A stretch of DNA of 20,071 nt, from the NCBI GenBank assembly GCA_026770585.1, contig MU646388.1:161882-181952 (forward strand), written 5' to 3'. Positions 8,455-14,487 of the stretch are shown in pieces. Below the pieces are notes generated by a model. The model was not told the origin of the DNA, did no database searches, and saw only the letters and a program-made list of their open reading frames with translations. Position numbers and translations under genes: made by a program. Within the stretch, counting starts at the first letter, position 1. Each line of letters opens with the position of its first letter. The DNA comes from Baffinella frigidus (lineage: Eukaryota > Cryptophyceae > Cryptomonadales > Baffinellaceae).

Positions 8455-8806
8455 CCTGGAAATCCGGGCATAGCGTGACCATTTCCAATACAAAATTGAA
8501 CCAAAAGGCTCCAATTTCAACTCACACGTGGTTCCGATTCCCTGTAGCCTTCTGAGCCCGCTCAAACGAAGCGGTGGCGGATCGGGCGGTACCTTATGGT
8601 TTGACTTATTTTCTAAGAGCCGATTCCATCCTCGATTTGGCTCAAATCGCCAAACCCAAGTCCTCCCTAAGACTAGTGGAAACTCTCAGCCGCCCACCGA
8701 GACGAGGCGCCACTCAGAAGGCTGCAGGGACTACGTTTGAACAGGAATTTGAGCCTTTGCGTCAACCTTGTATTGGAAATGGACACGTTATGCCCGGATA
8801 CCAGGG
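8455..8806. mobile_element. Foldback family I, copy I1 (about 350 bp, ~100-nt arms)
   Basis: The left arm starts CCTGGAAATCCGGGCATAGC and runs through CATTTCCAATACAA and GTAGCCTTCTGAG. The right arm is its reverse complement, with TCAGAAGGCTGCAGG, TTGTATTGGAAATGG and TGCCCGGATACCAGG. The spacer (8563-8708) holds GGATCGGGCGGTACC..CTAAGAGCCGATTCCATC, repeated directly at 8836-8895. The translated frames (8528-8903) span arms and spacer and are not genes. Confidence 0.8.
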
Positions 8807-8835
8807 CATCAGAAGACATCGTAGGCTTCTGGGCG

Positions 8836-8895
8836 GTGGGAGGTCGGGCGGTACCTTTTCACTCGACTTATTTTCGAAGAGCCGATTCCATCTTG
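8836..8895 (+). repeat. Direct copy of the family I spacer
   Basis: GGTCGGGCGGTACC and GAAGAGCCGATTCCATC repeat the segment at 8571-8632 in the same orientation, about 265 nt away. Together with GTAGGCTTCTGGGC just before it, this suggests a second, partial family I unit adjacent to I1. Confidence 0.65.
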
Positions 8896-8942
8896 ACGGG
8901 TAGATCCACCTGCCCACAAAAACAGAATTTGAGGTCGAGCCA

Positions 8943-9133
8943 CCACTCCAGAATGCTGGAGGATACTTTTTACATGTGGGGTTGTAAATATTTGTACCAG
9001 GATAAGGTGTTCCAACCTCGCGCCTGGCCAATCTTTGCCTAGTTACGTGACCAATCAACGAACGTTACTACACAAATGCCCACTTTCAAAAGCACATCGG
9101 TTTTGAATAGGCCTCTCCAGCATTCTCGGGTGG
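8943..9133. mobile_element. Foldback family B-related copy B3
   Basis: 191 bp with ends CCACTCCAGAATGCTGGAGG and CCTCTCCAGCATTCTCGGGTGG. Inside, TTGTACCAG, TACGTGACCAA and CGTTACTACACAAATGCCC correspond to family B interior motifs in reverse order, so it is an inverted relative. Confidence 0.75.
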
Positions 9134-9280
9134 CAGGTCTCAAATCAGAATCGAAGGTTGAGGCTCTCTCCTACTGAAAGTGTTTCCTGGTACAAATGAA
9201 ACATCATTGCGCGTGATAATGGCTCCAATTGCTGACTTTTGGCGTGTTTCCTGGATAAGAATCTCATAATTAACCCCACG

Positions 9281-9371
9281 CCACACAGCGGTTTACGAAG
9301 GGATTTCGTGAATAACCCATACGTGAATAATCCTTGGGATCCTACGGTAGGCAATACCTTAGGGACATAGG
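9281..9371 (+). repeat. Dispersed repeat P, copy P1
   Basis: From CCACACAGCGGTTTACGAAG to CCTACGGTAGGC and AGGGACATAGG. P2 at 9505 and P3 (minus) at 12032 are the other clear copies. The CCTACGGTAGG palindrome is the family's hallmark and also occurs in elements near 4640 and 16080-16200. Confidence 0.75.
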
Positions 9372-9504
9372 CTGGTTCTGTTCTATCTCGAGCAAGAAAA
9401 ATGCGGGGTCAGCAGTGGGAATTTCCCTATCGTTGATTCTGAAGATTTGAACCAGATTTGTACAAGAAACACGCCCAAAGTCAATAGCTCGCCGCCGGGG
9501 CAAT
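9372..9504. other. Short unassigned stretch between P1 and P2
   Basis: AT-balanced sequence without an ORF of interest. It ends with AATAGCTCGCCGCCGGGGCA (9484), whose near copy lies at about 9667. Confidence 0.4.
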
Positions 9505-9590
9505 CCACACAGCGGACTTCGAAAGGATTTTGAATAACCCCTGAGCGATAAGACCTAGGACCTTACGGTAGGCAACCCGTAGGGACATAG
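9505..9590 (+). repeat. Dispersed repeat P, copy P2
   Basis: CCACACAGCGGACTTCGAAA, AATAACCCCTGAGCGATAAG, CTTACGGTAGGC and AGGGACATAG align with P1 and with P3 in reverse. It is flanked by a direct repeat AATAGCTCGCCGCCGGRGCA (9484 and 9667), with GCTGTGTGG in reverse near 9657. Confidence 0.75.
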
Positions 9591-9762
9591 GGGGGCTCCC
9601 ACGGATAAGGTAACAGAAAGGTGGCCCGATTTGGGCCGAAAATCCGCCCGTAGCCCGCTGTGTGGCAATAGCTCGCCGCCGGAGCAATGTGGATTGTGTA
9701 CCCAATCCGAAACACCTTTAGAAAAGCGTCGCGTTCCGAAATTCCCACTTGTGATCTGGGGT

Positions 9763-10026
9763 GGTCACGAGGTGGATCAAGAAGCTCCTCGAATGCAGCG
9801 CTTGTTCGCGTTAGGGTTTCGGGTCCGTTCAGAAGGCTACGATGACCTCTGGTGCCCGGATATCCGGGCGTAACGTGACCATTTCCATCACAAAATTGAA
9901 GAAACGGCTCCAATTCCGGTTCTAACGTGGTCCCTGTAGCCTTCTGATTGTTGGGCTTAATGGGAACCTTTTCTTCGGTCACGAGGTGAATCAGAAAGCT
10001 CCTCGAATGCAGCGCTTGTTCGCGTC
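9763..10026 (+). mobile_element. Family I fragment (I3) between 50-bp direct repeats
   Basis: A 50-nt block starting GGTCACGAGGTG and ending CAGCGCTTGTTCGCGT occurs at 9763-9812 and 9977-10026. Between them lies 9829-9947, with CAGAAGGCTAC and GTAGCCTTCTG at its ends. It also holds TCCGGGCGTAACGTGACC and CATTTCCATCACAAAATTG, matching one arm of family I. The geometry suggests insertion with a long target duplication or insertion into a tandem repeat. Confidence 0.65.
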
Positions 10027-10048
10027 AGGGGTTAAGGTTCAGGGTTTC

Positions 10049-10171
10049 TAGCTCTGTCCGAGTAAAGTTGGGCGCGTCATAAAATACACTTACGTCTAAA
10101 TGTAATTAATTAGAACTGGACCCTCTGTTCTAAAACCAATAATGACGCGCCCAGATTTACTCGGAGAGAGT
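10049..10171. mobile_element. Foldback family G, copy G1
   Basis: 123 bp. Left TAGCTCTGTCCGAGTAAAGT and GGGCGCGTCAT are mirrored by right ATGACGCGCCCAGATTTACTC and GGAGAGAG. G2 (10538) and G3 (14178) share the terminal phrase TAGCTCTGYCCGAGTAAAA. No coding capacity. Confidence 0.8.
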
Positions 10172-10239
10172 TATGGTGTGGGCTTACCGCCCAGTGGCGA
10201 AGATTTTCTTGTAGGGGTACAACCCAATCGAGTCCAGCT

Positions 10240-10382
10240 CCTGCGTGAGGGTTTAGCGTTTAGGGTTTGGGGTTTGGGGTTTGAAGTTAAGGGTTTCGGG
10301 TTTCGGGTTTCGGGTTTAAGGTGTAGGGTGTAAGGTTTAGGGTGAAGGGTTTAGGGTTTAGGGTTTAGGGAGTAGGGAGTTG
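10240..10382 (+). repeat. Telomere-like array
   Basis: GGTTTAG, GGTTTGG and GGTTTCGGG variants. G-rich strand on +. Confidence 0.8.
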
Positions 10383-10537
10383 GGTCGAAGGATTATCTGA
10401 TGCGGCTCGACCCCTAACCAAATTAGCGTGGTCCGTTCCTTAGTGGACCAAATTAGCATGATCCCTTCCTTGGCGGCGACGGCATGAGGGTTTGGCAAAA
10501 CTTCCTCTCTAGATAAATCCAGAGAGATCCCGCGTGA
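10383..10537. repeat. Short tandem repeat of an ACCAAATTAGC unit
   Basis: ACCAAATTAGCGTGGTCCGT (10418) and ACCAAATTAGCATGATCCCT (10448) are tandem, each followed by TCCTT. The remainder to 10537 has no recognised feature. Confidence 0.5.
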
Positions 10538-10650
10538 ATATCTGAGTAAAACTGGGCTCGCCATAAAATACATTTAGCGCAGGAAATCTGGAGCAAAAGT
10601 GCAACTAAATTACGTTTTCTGGCACGCCCAGTTTTACTCATGCAGAGCTA
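10538..10650. mobile_element. Foldback family G, copy G2
   Basis: GAGTAAAACTGGGCTCGCCA (left) is mirrored by GGCACGCCCAGTTTTACTC (right). The right terminus TGCAGAGCTAG matches the family G terminus. The left outermost bases are decayed. Confidence 0.75.
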
Positions 10651-10897
10651 GGGGAGCGACACCCCCCTGGTACAAATTCACCCAGCCTATACGAAACAAC
10701 AATAATTTAATTTCGGAACCAGACAGATCCTGTCCCGCTATCTTAGGCTTCCGACGCCGAAGATAAGCGTGTGTATGCTAGTTCAGGCATACAATGACGC
10801 TATCTTACGCCTTTGTATGTGGAATTATTCTGGTATGTTCCCAGATGAAATTCACCTGGGACGTCGGGGGGTATACCTTGGATGCCAGTGGTACCTC
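10651..10897. other. Unassigned stretch with decayed foldback
   Basis: 10708-10805 echoes the interior of the foldback at 8285-8411 (GGCTTCCGACGCCGAAGATAAG motif, shown here in parts: GGCTTCCGACGCC, GAAGATAAG). No gene is supported. Confidence 0.4.
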
Positions 10898-10900
10898 ACC

Positions 10901-10953
<53 letters not shown>

Positions 10954-10985
10954 ACACTCAACCCTCAACCCTCAACCCTTAACCC
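10898..10985 (-). repeat. (CCCTCAA)n array, about 12 units
   Basis: A nearly pure tandem array of CCCTCAA (TTGAGGG on the minus strand), with one CACTCAA variant and a last CCCTTAA. It is the most homogeneous array in the window and has the opposite strand polarity to its neighbours at 10.25 kb. Confidence 0.9.
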
Positions 10986-11120
10986 GCTCTTGAGGGTGTT
11001 CAGAGGATGGCGGGTCCAGCATACTCATGAGCCATGAGGAACGACCCGAAATTAGGGTAGTTTAGCCTACAGGTTGCGTACCGTAGGCCGAGGGGACAGG
11101 TGTGCACATTCATGAGCGAG

Positions 11121-11264
11121 GCCATGCAATTTAAACGGGAAACCGTGTTTTTGCTATCGGGGGGTGGGTTTTGTCCCATGTGAAAGCTATGTCGATGCGA
11201 AAACAGCAAATTATGGCAAAATTCACCCTCGAGATAGCATAAAAGGCGGTTTAAATTGCATGGC
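11121..11264. mobile_element. Foldback family J, 144 bp
   Basis: GCCATGCAATTTAAACGGG (left) and TTTAAATTGCATGGC (right) are its termini. The inner arms GCTATCGGGGGGTG and CACCCTCGAGATAGC also pair. No flanking duplication is obvious. Preceded by GCCTACAGG..CCGTAGGC, another CTACGGTAG-like motif. Confidence 0.8.
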
Positions 11265-11322
11265 ATCGGACACTGAAACGGATCATAGACTATTGCATCC
11301 CTCAACGTAAGGCTCAAGAGGA

Positions 11323-11370
11323 CCACTCGAGGCTGGAAGAGGGGGTGTTTTAAATGTGGGGTTGTTCTAG
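11323..11370 (+). mobile_element. Solo terminus of family B
   Basis: CCACTCGAGGCTGGAAGAGG and GTGTTTTAAATGTGGGG match the reversed right end of B1/B2. No second terminus is found. Confidence 0.65.
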
Positions 11371-11441
11371 AGGAGCTCTAGAGGAGGAGCATCAAACCCC
11401 TCCAGGGAGGGCGCCTGTTTCGTGAGTGGCTGGATTTCCTG

Positions 11442-11540
11442 TACAGGGGCACCTCGCTCATAAGAACCCCCCCCCCCCCCCCAGGACCACTGTAGGGCCC
11501 TAGGCATAGGCCTACTGTAGGGTCCTGGGGGGGGGGATGG
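11442..11540. mobile_element. Foldback family A, copy A4 (right end lost)
   Basis: TACAGGGGCACCTCGCTCAT, then a poly-C run (about 11466-11482), AGGACC, GTAGGGCCCTAGGCATAGG and GGTCCTGGGGGGG. The terminal GAGCGAGG..CCCTGTA seen in A3 is absent. The sequence moves directly into the repeat beginning GGTATACCCCGCTC. Confidence 0.75.
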
Positions 11541-11547
11541 AGACGGG

Positions 11548-11600
11548 AGGTATACCCCGCTCAAAGTCGCGACTTCGCACTCTCTTTTTTCGCACATTGA
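11548..11600 (+). repeat. Direct repeat flanking element H1, left copy
   Basis: GGTATACCCCGCTCAAAGTC, GCGACTTCGCACTCTCT and CACATTGA repeat at 11829-11872 in the same orientation. H1 (11652-11789) lies between them. Confidence 0.75.
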
Positions 11601-11651
11601 CAAAACATTTCGGTCACGAAATTTACTTCACAGAACGATCTTTACTATTAC

Positions 11652-11789
11652 TACCACTTAGCAGCGACAGAAGATATTTCCCCCCGGATTCTCGGGGGAA
11701 ATTCCGGTTGGAATCCATAGCAAAAGATTCTAGTACAAATCGTGTAGATGGACTGCATCCGTGAAGACCCCGGTGGCTGCTAAGTGGTA
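11652..11789. mobile_element. Foldback family H, copy H1
   Basis: 138 bp with termini TACCACTTAGCAGC and GCTGCTAAGTGGTA (14-bp perfect). The inner hairpin ATTTCCCCCCGGATTC / CTCGGGGGAAATTCCGG also pairs in part. Shares terminal TACCAC..GTGGTA with H2 and H3, though the interiors differ. Confidence 0.8.
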
Positions 11790-11828
11790 CAGCAAACGTG
11801 TAGTGATTTCCGGGAGCGGGTGGTACCC

Positions 11829-11872
11829 CGCTCGAAGCCGCGACTTCGCACTCTCTCTTTTCACACATTGAG
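11829..11872 (+). repeat. Direct repeat flanking element H1, right copy
   Basis: GGTACCCCGCTCGAAGCC, GCGACTTCGCACTCTCT and CACATTGA, about 85% identical by eye to 11548-11600. Confidence 0.75.
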
Positions 11873-11914
11873 CGGTACGCATCCTGCAAGCCGCGTGTCG
11901 TCAGACACGGCAGA

Positions 11915-12000
11915 GCCACACAGCGGGCTACCAATGGATTCTTGGTGGTTCAGAGCGGGCTACGAAGGGATCTTGGTGGCTGAGCCACCAAGAATCTGTT
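11915..12000. repeat. Small hairpin and repeat P fragment
   Basis: CCACACAGCGGGCTACC starts like repeat P. GATTCTTGGTGG and CCACCAAGAATC form a hairpin. AGCGGGCTAC is repeated directly 35 nt later. Confidence 0.6.
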
Positions 12001-12031
12001 AGGATATCCGTTACCATATCCGTAGGAACAA

Positions 12032-12120
12032 CCCCATGTCCCTTCGAATTGTCTACCGTAGGGTCCTCGGTCTTATCGCTTAGGGGTTATGCAAAATCCC
12101 TTCGAAGTCCGCTGTGTGGG
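12032..12120 (-). repeat. Dispersed repeat P, copy P3 (inverted)
   Basis: Reverse complement of P1/P2: CCCATGTCCCTTCGAATTG, CTACCGTAGGGTCC, TTATCGCTTAGGGGTTAT and CCGCTGTGTGG. Confidence 0.75.
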
Positions 12121-12359
12121 AAGACAAACCGGCGCGTGGCCACGAAATGTCATAACTCGGAATTTCAGTGTACAAGCCCTTTTAAACCTTTGCACCCGGA
12201 TCCGGAAAATTTGTATTCGGACCGGACGTGGAAACGACGAACCGTCGCATGTCACCAGGCCAGTACGTACCATCTGTACCACGAAAACGAAACGTTGCGT
12301 TCTGAAATTCCCACTCATGACCTGCCGTGGGGTACCAACCCGCCGTCGACACGCAAGGT
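12121..12359. other. Unassigned stretch
   Basis: Frames on both strands are open (12049-12474 +, 12073-12318 -), but their translations show no domain and they run into foldback C1. ATTTCAG..TGTACAAG and CTGAAATTCCC motifs hint at a decayed inverted repeat. No gene called. Confidence 0.4.
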
Positions 12360-12499
12360 TTATCCGGGGAAACCTATTTTTCTTTCATTTACTGGCAACG
12401 AAAATAACTGCATAAATGCTTCAACATTACTAGTAACAACGAATTGGGTAGTAATTTTCGTTGCGAGGAAATGAAAGAAAAATAAGTTTCCCCGGATAA
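12360..12499. mobile_element. Foldback family C, copy C1
   Basis: 140 bp. Perfect termini TTATCCGGGGAAA..TTTCCCCGGATAA, then CTTTCATTTACTGGCAACGA mirrored by CGTTGCGAGGAAATGAAAG. The AT-rich centre carries AATAACTGC / GTAGTAATTTT. Second copy at 19390-19521. Arms about 50 nt. Confidence 0.9.
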
Positions 12500-12739
12500 G
12501 ATTGGGCACCTAGCACTCATCTGCTTTCACGAGAACCGTACAAGGCCTGCACGGAAAGGAAAACACCGAGGCCATTTTTTTTTCTCGATCCGTAGTAATC
12601 TTCGTATACGTTGTATACTTGGTGATATATGACTCCGAGTAGGTGACTCTCTAGAGCTTATCTGCTGCTCTCTCGTGTCGCCTCCCAGAGTCGTTTCTCG
12701 CAGAGTCACCGGCGTGAAACCGGTGTGGCCAGGTTTGGC
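12500..12739. other. Unassigned 3' flank of the thioredoxin-like gene
   Basis: Holds no convincing gene. GACTCCGAGTAGGTGACTCTC and GAGTCACCGGCG form loose self-complementary pieces. The 3' end of the minus-strand transcript should lie here or further left, but I cannot identify a polyadenylation signal with confidence. Confidence 0.4.
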
Positions 12740-12949
12740 TCAAGTCTCCACTAGCCCTTGCAAGTGGCTCACATAGTGCTCTGGAACCGAAATCCCAAAA
12801 GTTGACTTTGTACCAAGATTGGGACTTAAGTTAACACAGACACCCCAGATCTGGGGAGTCGTTGAGAGTGGTCGGACGAGGACCTGGACGTCTTCTTCGG
12901 ACGCGTTTTCGTAGTCCCCCAGCGCCGCCGTTATCATTGCCCGCATTGC
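12740..12949 (-). CDS. Thioredoxin-like gene, exon 3 (C-terminal helix and tail)
   Basis: Read on the minus strand, TGTCAG precedes GCAATGCGG at 12949, a standard acceptor (AG followed by G). Spliced to exon 2 in phase 0, it gives GLNSKK-AMRAMITAAL. This has the look of the last amphipathic helix of a thioredoxin fold, in the place where NTRC has KREYREFIEAN. The frame continues through an acidic GDYENASEED stretch to TGA at 12740-12742, 69 residues in all. The final ~15 residues come from sequence that resembles foldback family D (12748-12790). The true protein could therefore end earlier by splicing (a possible donor CAG-GTCCTC lies within EEDVQV), or the element supplied a new C-terminus. 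The first 47 nt are duplicated twice upstream (13051-13097 and 13319-13365). Confidence 0.6.
   Translation of the reverse strand, partial: AMRAMITAALGDYENASEEDVQVLVRPLSTTPQIWGVCVNLSPNLGTKSTFGISVPEHYVSHLQGLVET
12748..12790 (-). repeat. Half copy of foldback family D in the coding tail
   Basis: CCACTAGCCCTTGCAAGTGG and CTCACATAGTGCTCTGG match the reverse complement of the right arm of D1 (15189-15329). The opposite arm is absent. Confidence 0.65.
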
Positions 12950-12989
12950 CTGACATGGACCAGGCGTTATCAACAACACAGCGCGCTGT

Positions 12990-13050
12990 TCCCAGTGTTT
13001 GGGGTTCAGGGTTTAGTGTTTAGTGTTTGGTATTTAGGGTTTAGGGTTGA
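12990..13050 (+). repeat. Telomere-like array inside intron 2
   Basis: GTTTGGGGTTCAGGGTTTAG and TTTGGTATTTAGGGTTTAGG, ending in TTGAGCGTTTTCG. The same array-to-exon junction appears at 13292-13320, so array and exon fragment were duplicated as one block. Confidence 0.75.
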
Positions 13051-13097
13051 GCGTTTTCGTAGTCCCCCAGCGCCGCCGGCATCATTGCCCGCATTGC
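13051..13097 (-). pseudogene. Duplicate of exon 3's 5' end with acceptor, copy b
   Basis: 47 nt nearly identical to 12903-12949: on the minus strand GCAATGCGGGCAATGATG to GACTACGAAAACGC. It is preceded by GGAAG, so an acceptor AG is kept. It would encode AMRAMMPAALGDYEN-like residues and then run into telomere-like sequence. No donor follows directly. Confidence 0.8.
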
Positions 13098-13119
13098 CTT
13101 CCAAGGGTTTAGGGTTTAT

Positions 13120-13200
13120 GAAAACACTACCCCCCCCCCCAAACCCTAAACTATGAACCATAACCATAGTTCATGGTTGAGTTTTTTTTATATTATTATG
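13120..13200. other. Poly-C and small inverted repeat
   Basis: A C run (about 13131-13140) is followed by AAACTATGAACCATAACC and GGTTATG-type complement ATAGTTCATGGTT. A T run and a short AT-rich piece end it. Part of intron 2. Confidence 0.5.
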
Positions 13201-13204
13201 TATT

Positions 13205-13318
13205 GTGTAGGTTTAGGATTGGGTCTGGGGTTTAGGGTTTAGGGTTTAGGGTTTGGGGTTTGAAGTTTGGGGTTTGGGGTTGAGGGTTTGGTGTTTGGTA
13301 TTTAGGGTTTAGTGTTGA
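13205..13318 (+). repeat. Telomere-like array inside intron 2
   Basis: GGTTTAGGG / GGTTTGG heptamers leading into TTGAGCG at exon-3 duplicate c. Confidence 0.8.
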
Positions 13319-13365
13319 GCGTTTTCGTAGTCCCCCAGCGCCGCCGTCATCATTGCCCGCATTGC
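13319..13365 (-). pseudogene. Duplicate of exon 3's 5' end with acceptor, copy c
   Basis: 47 nt nearly identical to the real exon-3 start. On the minus strand it is preceded by CTCGCAG, a good acceptor. It is truncated at exactly the same base (…GAAAACGC) as copy b, followed in both by TCAAC and telomere-like repeats, so b and c descend from one event. Confidence 0.8.
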
Positions 13366-13369
13366 CTGC

Positions 13370-13475
13370 GAGGGTCTAGGGTTTGGGGTTTGGGGTTTGG
13401 GGTTTGGGGTTTAGGGTTTAGAGTTTAGGGTTTCGGGTTTAGGGGTCAGGGTTTAGAATGTAGGGCGTATGGTAC
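13370..13475 (+). repeat. Telomere-like array inside intron 2
   Basis: Four TTTGGGG units followed by TTTAGGG, TTTAGAG and TTTCGGG variants. Confidence 0.8.
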
Positions 13476-13566
13476 GAACCACGCGGTGAAACCCGTTAGG
13501 ATCGTACACGCCTCAGAGTATGTGGCATATCTGGGTAGTACTACGCAAGTTCGGCATATCTGGGTA

Positions 13567-13742
13567 GTAGAGCGTTTGCGGTAATTGTTGTCCGTTTTGG
13601 ACGTGCGGTTTTCCGGTTTTCCGGGGTTTTAAAATGTTAAGGCCGTAAAACATTTTAAATGGACACTTCTGGTACAAATGAAAACTGGGAAACCGGGAAA
13701 CCGCACGTCCGAAACGGACAACAATTACCGCAAACGCTCTAC
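13567..13742. mobile_element. Foldback family E, copy E2, flanked by 29-bp direct repeats
   Basis: 176 bp. The termini GTAGAGCGTTTGCGGTAATT and AATTACCGCAAACGCTCTAC are complementary, and pairing continues for about 55 nt (GGACGTGCGGTTTTCC / GGAAACCGCACGTCC). The flanks carry CTACGCAAGTTCGGCATATC-TGGGTAGTA at 13541-13569 and the same with one change at 13742-13770. A further partial unit GGCATATCTGGGTAGTA lies at 13524. The middle holds AAAATGTTAAGGCC..AAAACATTTT. Confidence 0.9.
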
Positions 13743-13784
13743 TACGCAAGTTCGGCAAATCTGGGTAGTACTGCCGGCAAATCC

Positions 13785-13880
13785 ACCGAATAACTAAACC
13801 CTGAACCGCGGACTCCGCGAATAACTCAACCCTAAACCCTGGACCCTGAACAGCAAACCCTGAACCTACATGACCACGCT
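13785..13880 (-). repeat. Telomere-like array, C-rich strand on +
   Basis: AAACCCTGAACC, CAACCCTAAACCCTGG and similar. Polarity is opposite to the arrays at 13.0-13.5 kb. Confidence 0.75.
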
Positions 13881-13938
13881 CAAAATTCCCCTTGGTGGGG
13901 TAGGACCTAGGACTTTCCACGGCAAAGGTTCAGGTGAC

Positions 13939-13999
13939 CTGTTCCAGTGACTGCCTATGTTTGGAGCTCGAAGAACCTAAAAGACCTAAAGGAAGTACG
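13939..13999 (+). repeat. Dispersed repeat R, copy R1
   Basis: GTTCCAGTGACTGCCTATGT, GGAGCTCGAAGAACCTAAAA and GACCTAA match 18080-18132. Confidence 0.8.
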
Positions 14000-14024
14000 A
14001 AAATTCGTCCCCGCGGAGTGCTGC

Positions 14025-14165
14025 TGCATACCCTCAACCCTGTGAACCCTAATCCCCTAAAACCCCAACCCCAACCCGTAAACCCTAAAACCCAACCCTC
14101 AAACCCAGATAATGCGGGAAACCTCAACCCTACACCCTAAACTCCAACCGTAAACCCTGAACCCC
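14025..14165 (-). repeat. Telomere-like array, C-rich strand on +
   Basis: CCCTAAACC, CCCCAACC and CCCTCAAACCC units. The right end (14139-14177) is the reverse complement of 14666-14709. Confidence 0.8.
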
Positions 14166-14177
14166 AAGGCCCAGTAC

Positions 14178-14298
14178 CTAGCTCTACCTGATTTTTATTA
14201 TGGTTCGTCCTCAAGGCTTTCTCTTCGCCCTTTTTTACTGCATTTATGTTCTTAAAAACTTTTAAGGACGAGCCAGAATAAAACTCGGGCAGAGCTAG
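14178..14298. mobile_element. Foldback family G, copy G3, with 5-bp target duplication AGTAC
   Basis: 121 bp, ends CTAGCTCTACC..GCAGAGCTAG. Arms include ATTATGGTTCGTCCT / AGGACGAGCCAGAAT. AGTAC stands on both sides (14173-14177 and 14299-14303). Removing the element and one AGTAC would restore CCCCAAGGCCC-AGTACC-TTTTTC. This parallels CCCCAAGGCCC-GTACC-TTTTTC at the real exon-2 donor (14784-14805). Confidence 0.9.
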
Positions 14299-14303
14299 AG
14301 TAC

Positions 14304-14346
14304 CTTTTTCAAGTTGAGGCCGTGCCAGTGCCTCACCATCATCCCC
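14304..14346 (-). pseudogene. Duplicate of exon 2's 3' end with donor, copy d
   Basis: Minus-strand GGCACTGGCACGGCCTCAAC, TTGAAAAAG then GTAC: same residues GHWHGLN-x-KK region and donor as the real exon. Foldback G3 sits directly after the donor. The 5' part of the exon is degenerate. Confidence 0.8.
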
Positions 14347-14431
14347 TCCGTCATCCTCATCTCGAGGGACATAAACCGCGGCGTTTGGCATGGAAATTAG
14401 ACCTGAACCTTGAACCCTACAGCCTAAGCAC

Positions 14432-14485
14432 CTTGTTCGAGTCGAGGCCGTGCCAGTGCCCCACCATCACCCCCTTGCAGACCGA
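14432..14485 (-). pseudogene. Duplicate of exon 2's 3' end with donor, copy e
   Basis: Minus-strand CTGCAAGGGGGTGATGGTGG, GGCACTGGCACGGCCTCGAC, TCGAACAAG then GTGCTT. Encodes a KGVMVGHWHGLDSNK-like stretch with a GT donor at the homologous position. Confidence 0.8.
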
Positions 14486-14487
14486 AT

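Noticed and set aside
8528-9058. Four overlapping frames around 8.5-9.06 kb
   Set aside because: They lie across the arms and spacer of foldbacks I1 and B3, on both strands, with similar peptides due to the direct repeat. No domain.
13513-13920. Minus-strand frame with repeated YYPDxPNLRS
   Set aside because: The repeat in the peptide is the direct repeat flanking foldback E2; the rest is E2 itself.
14137-14391. 84-codon minus-strand frame
   Set aside because: It spans foldback G3 and exon-2 copy d. Its apparent peptide is a composite of these and is in a different frame from the thioredoxin exon.
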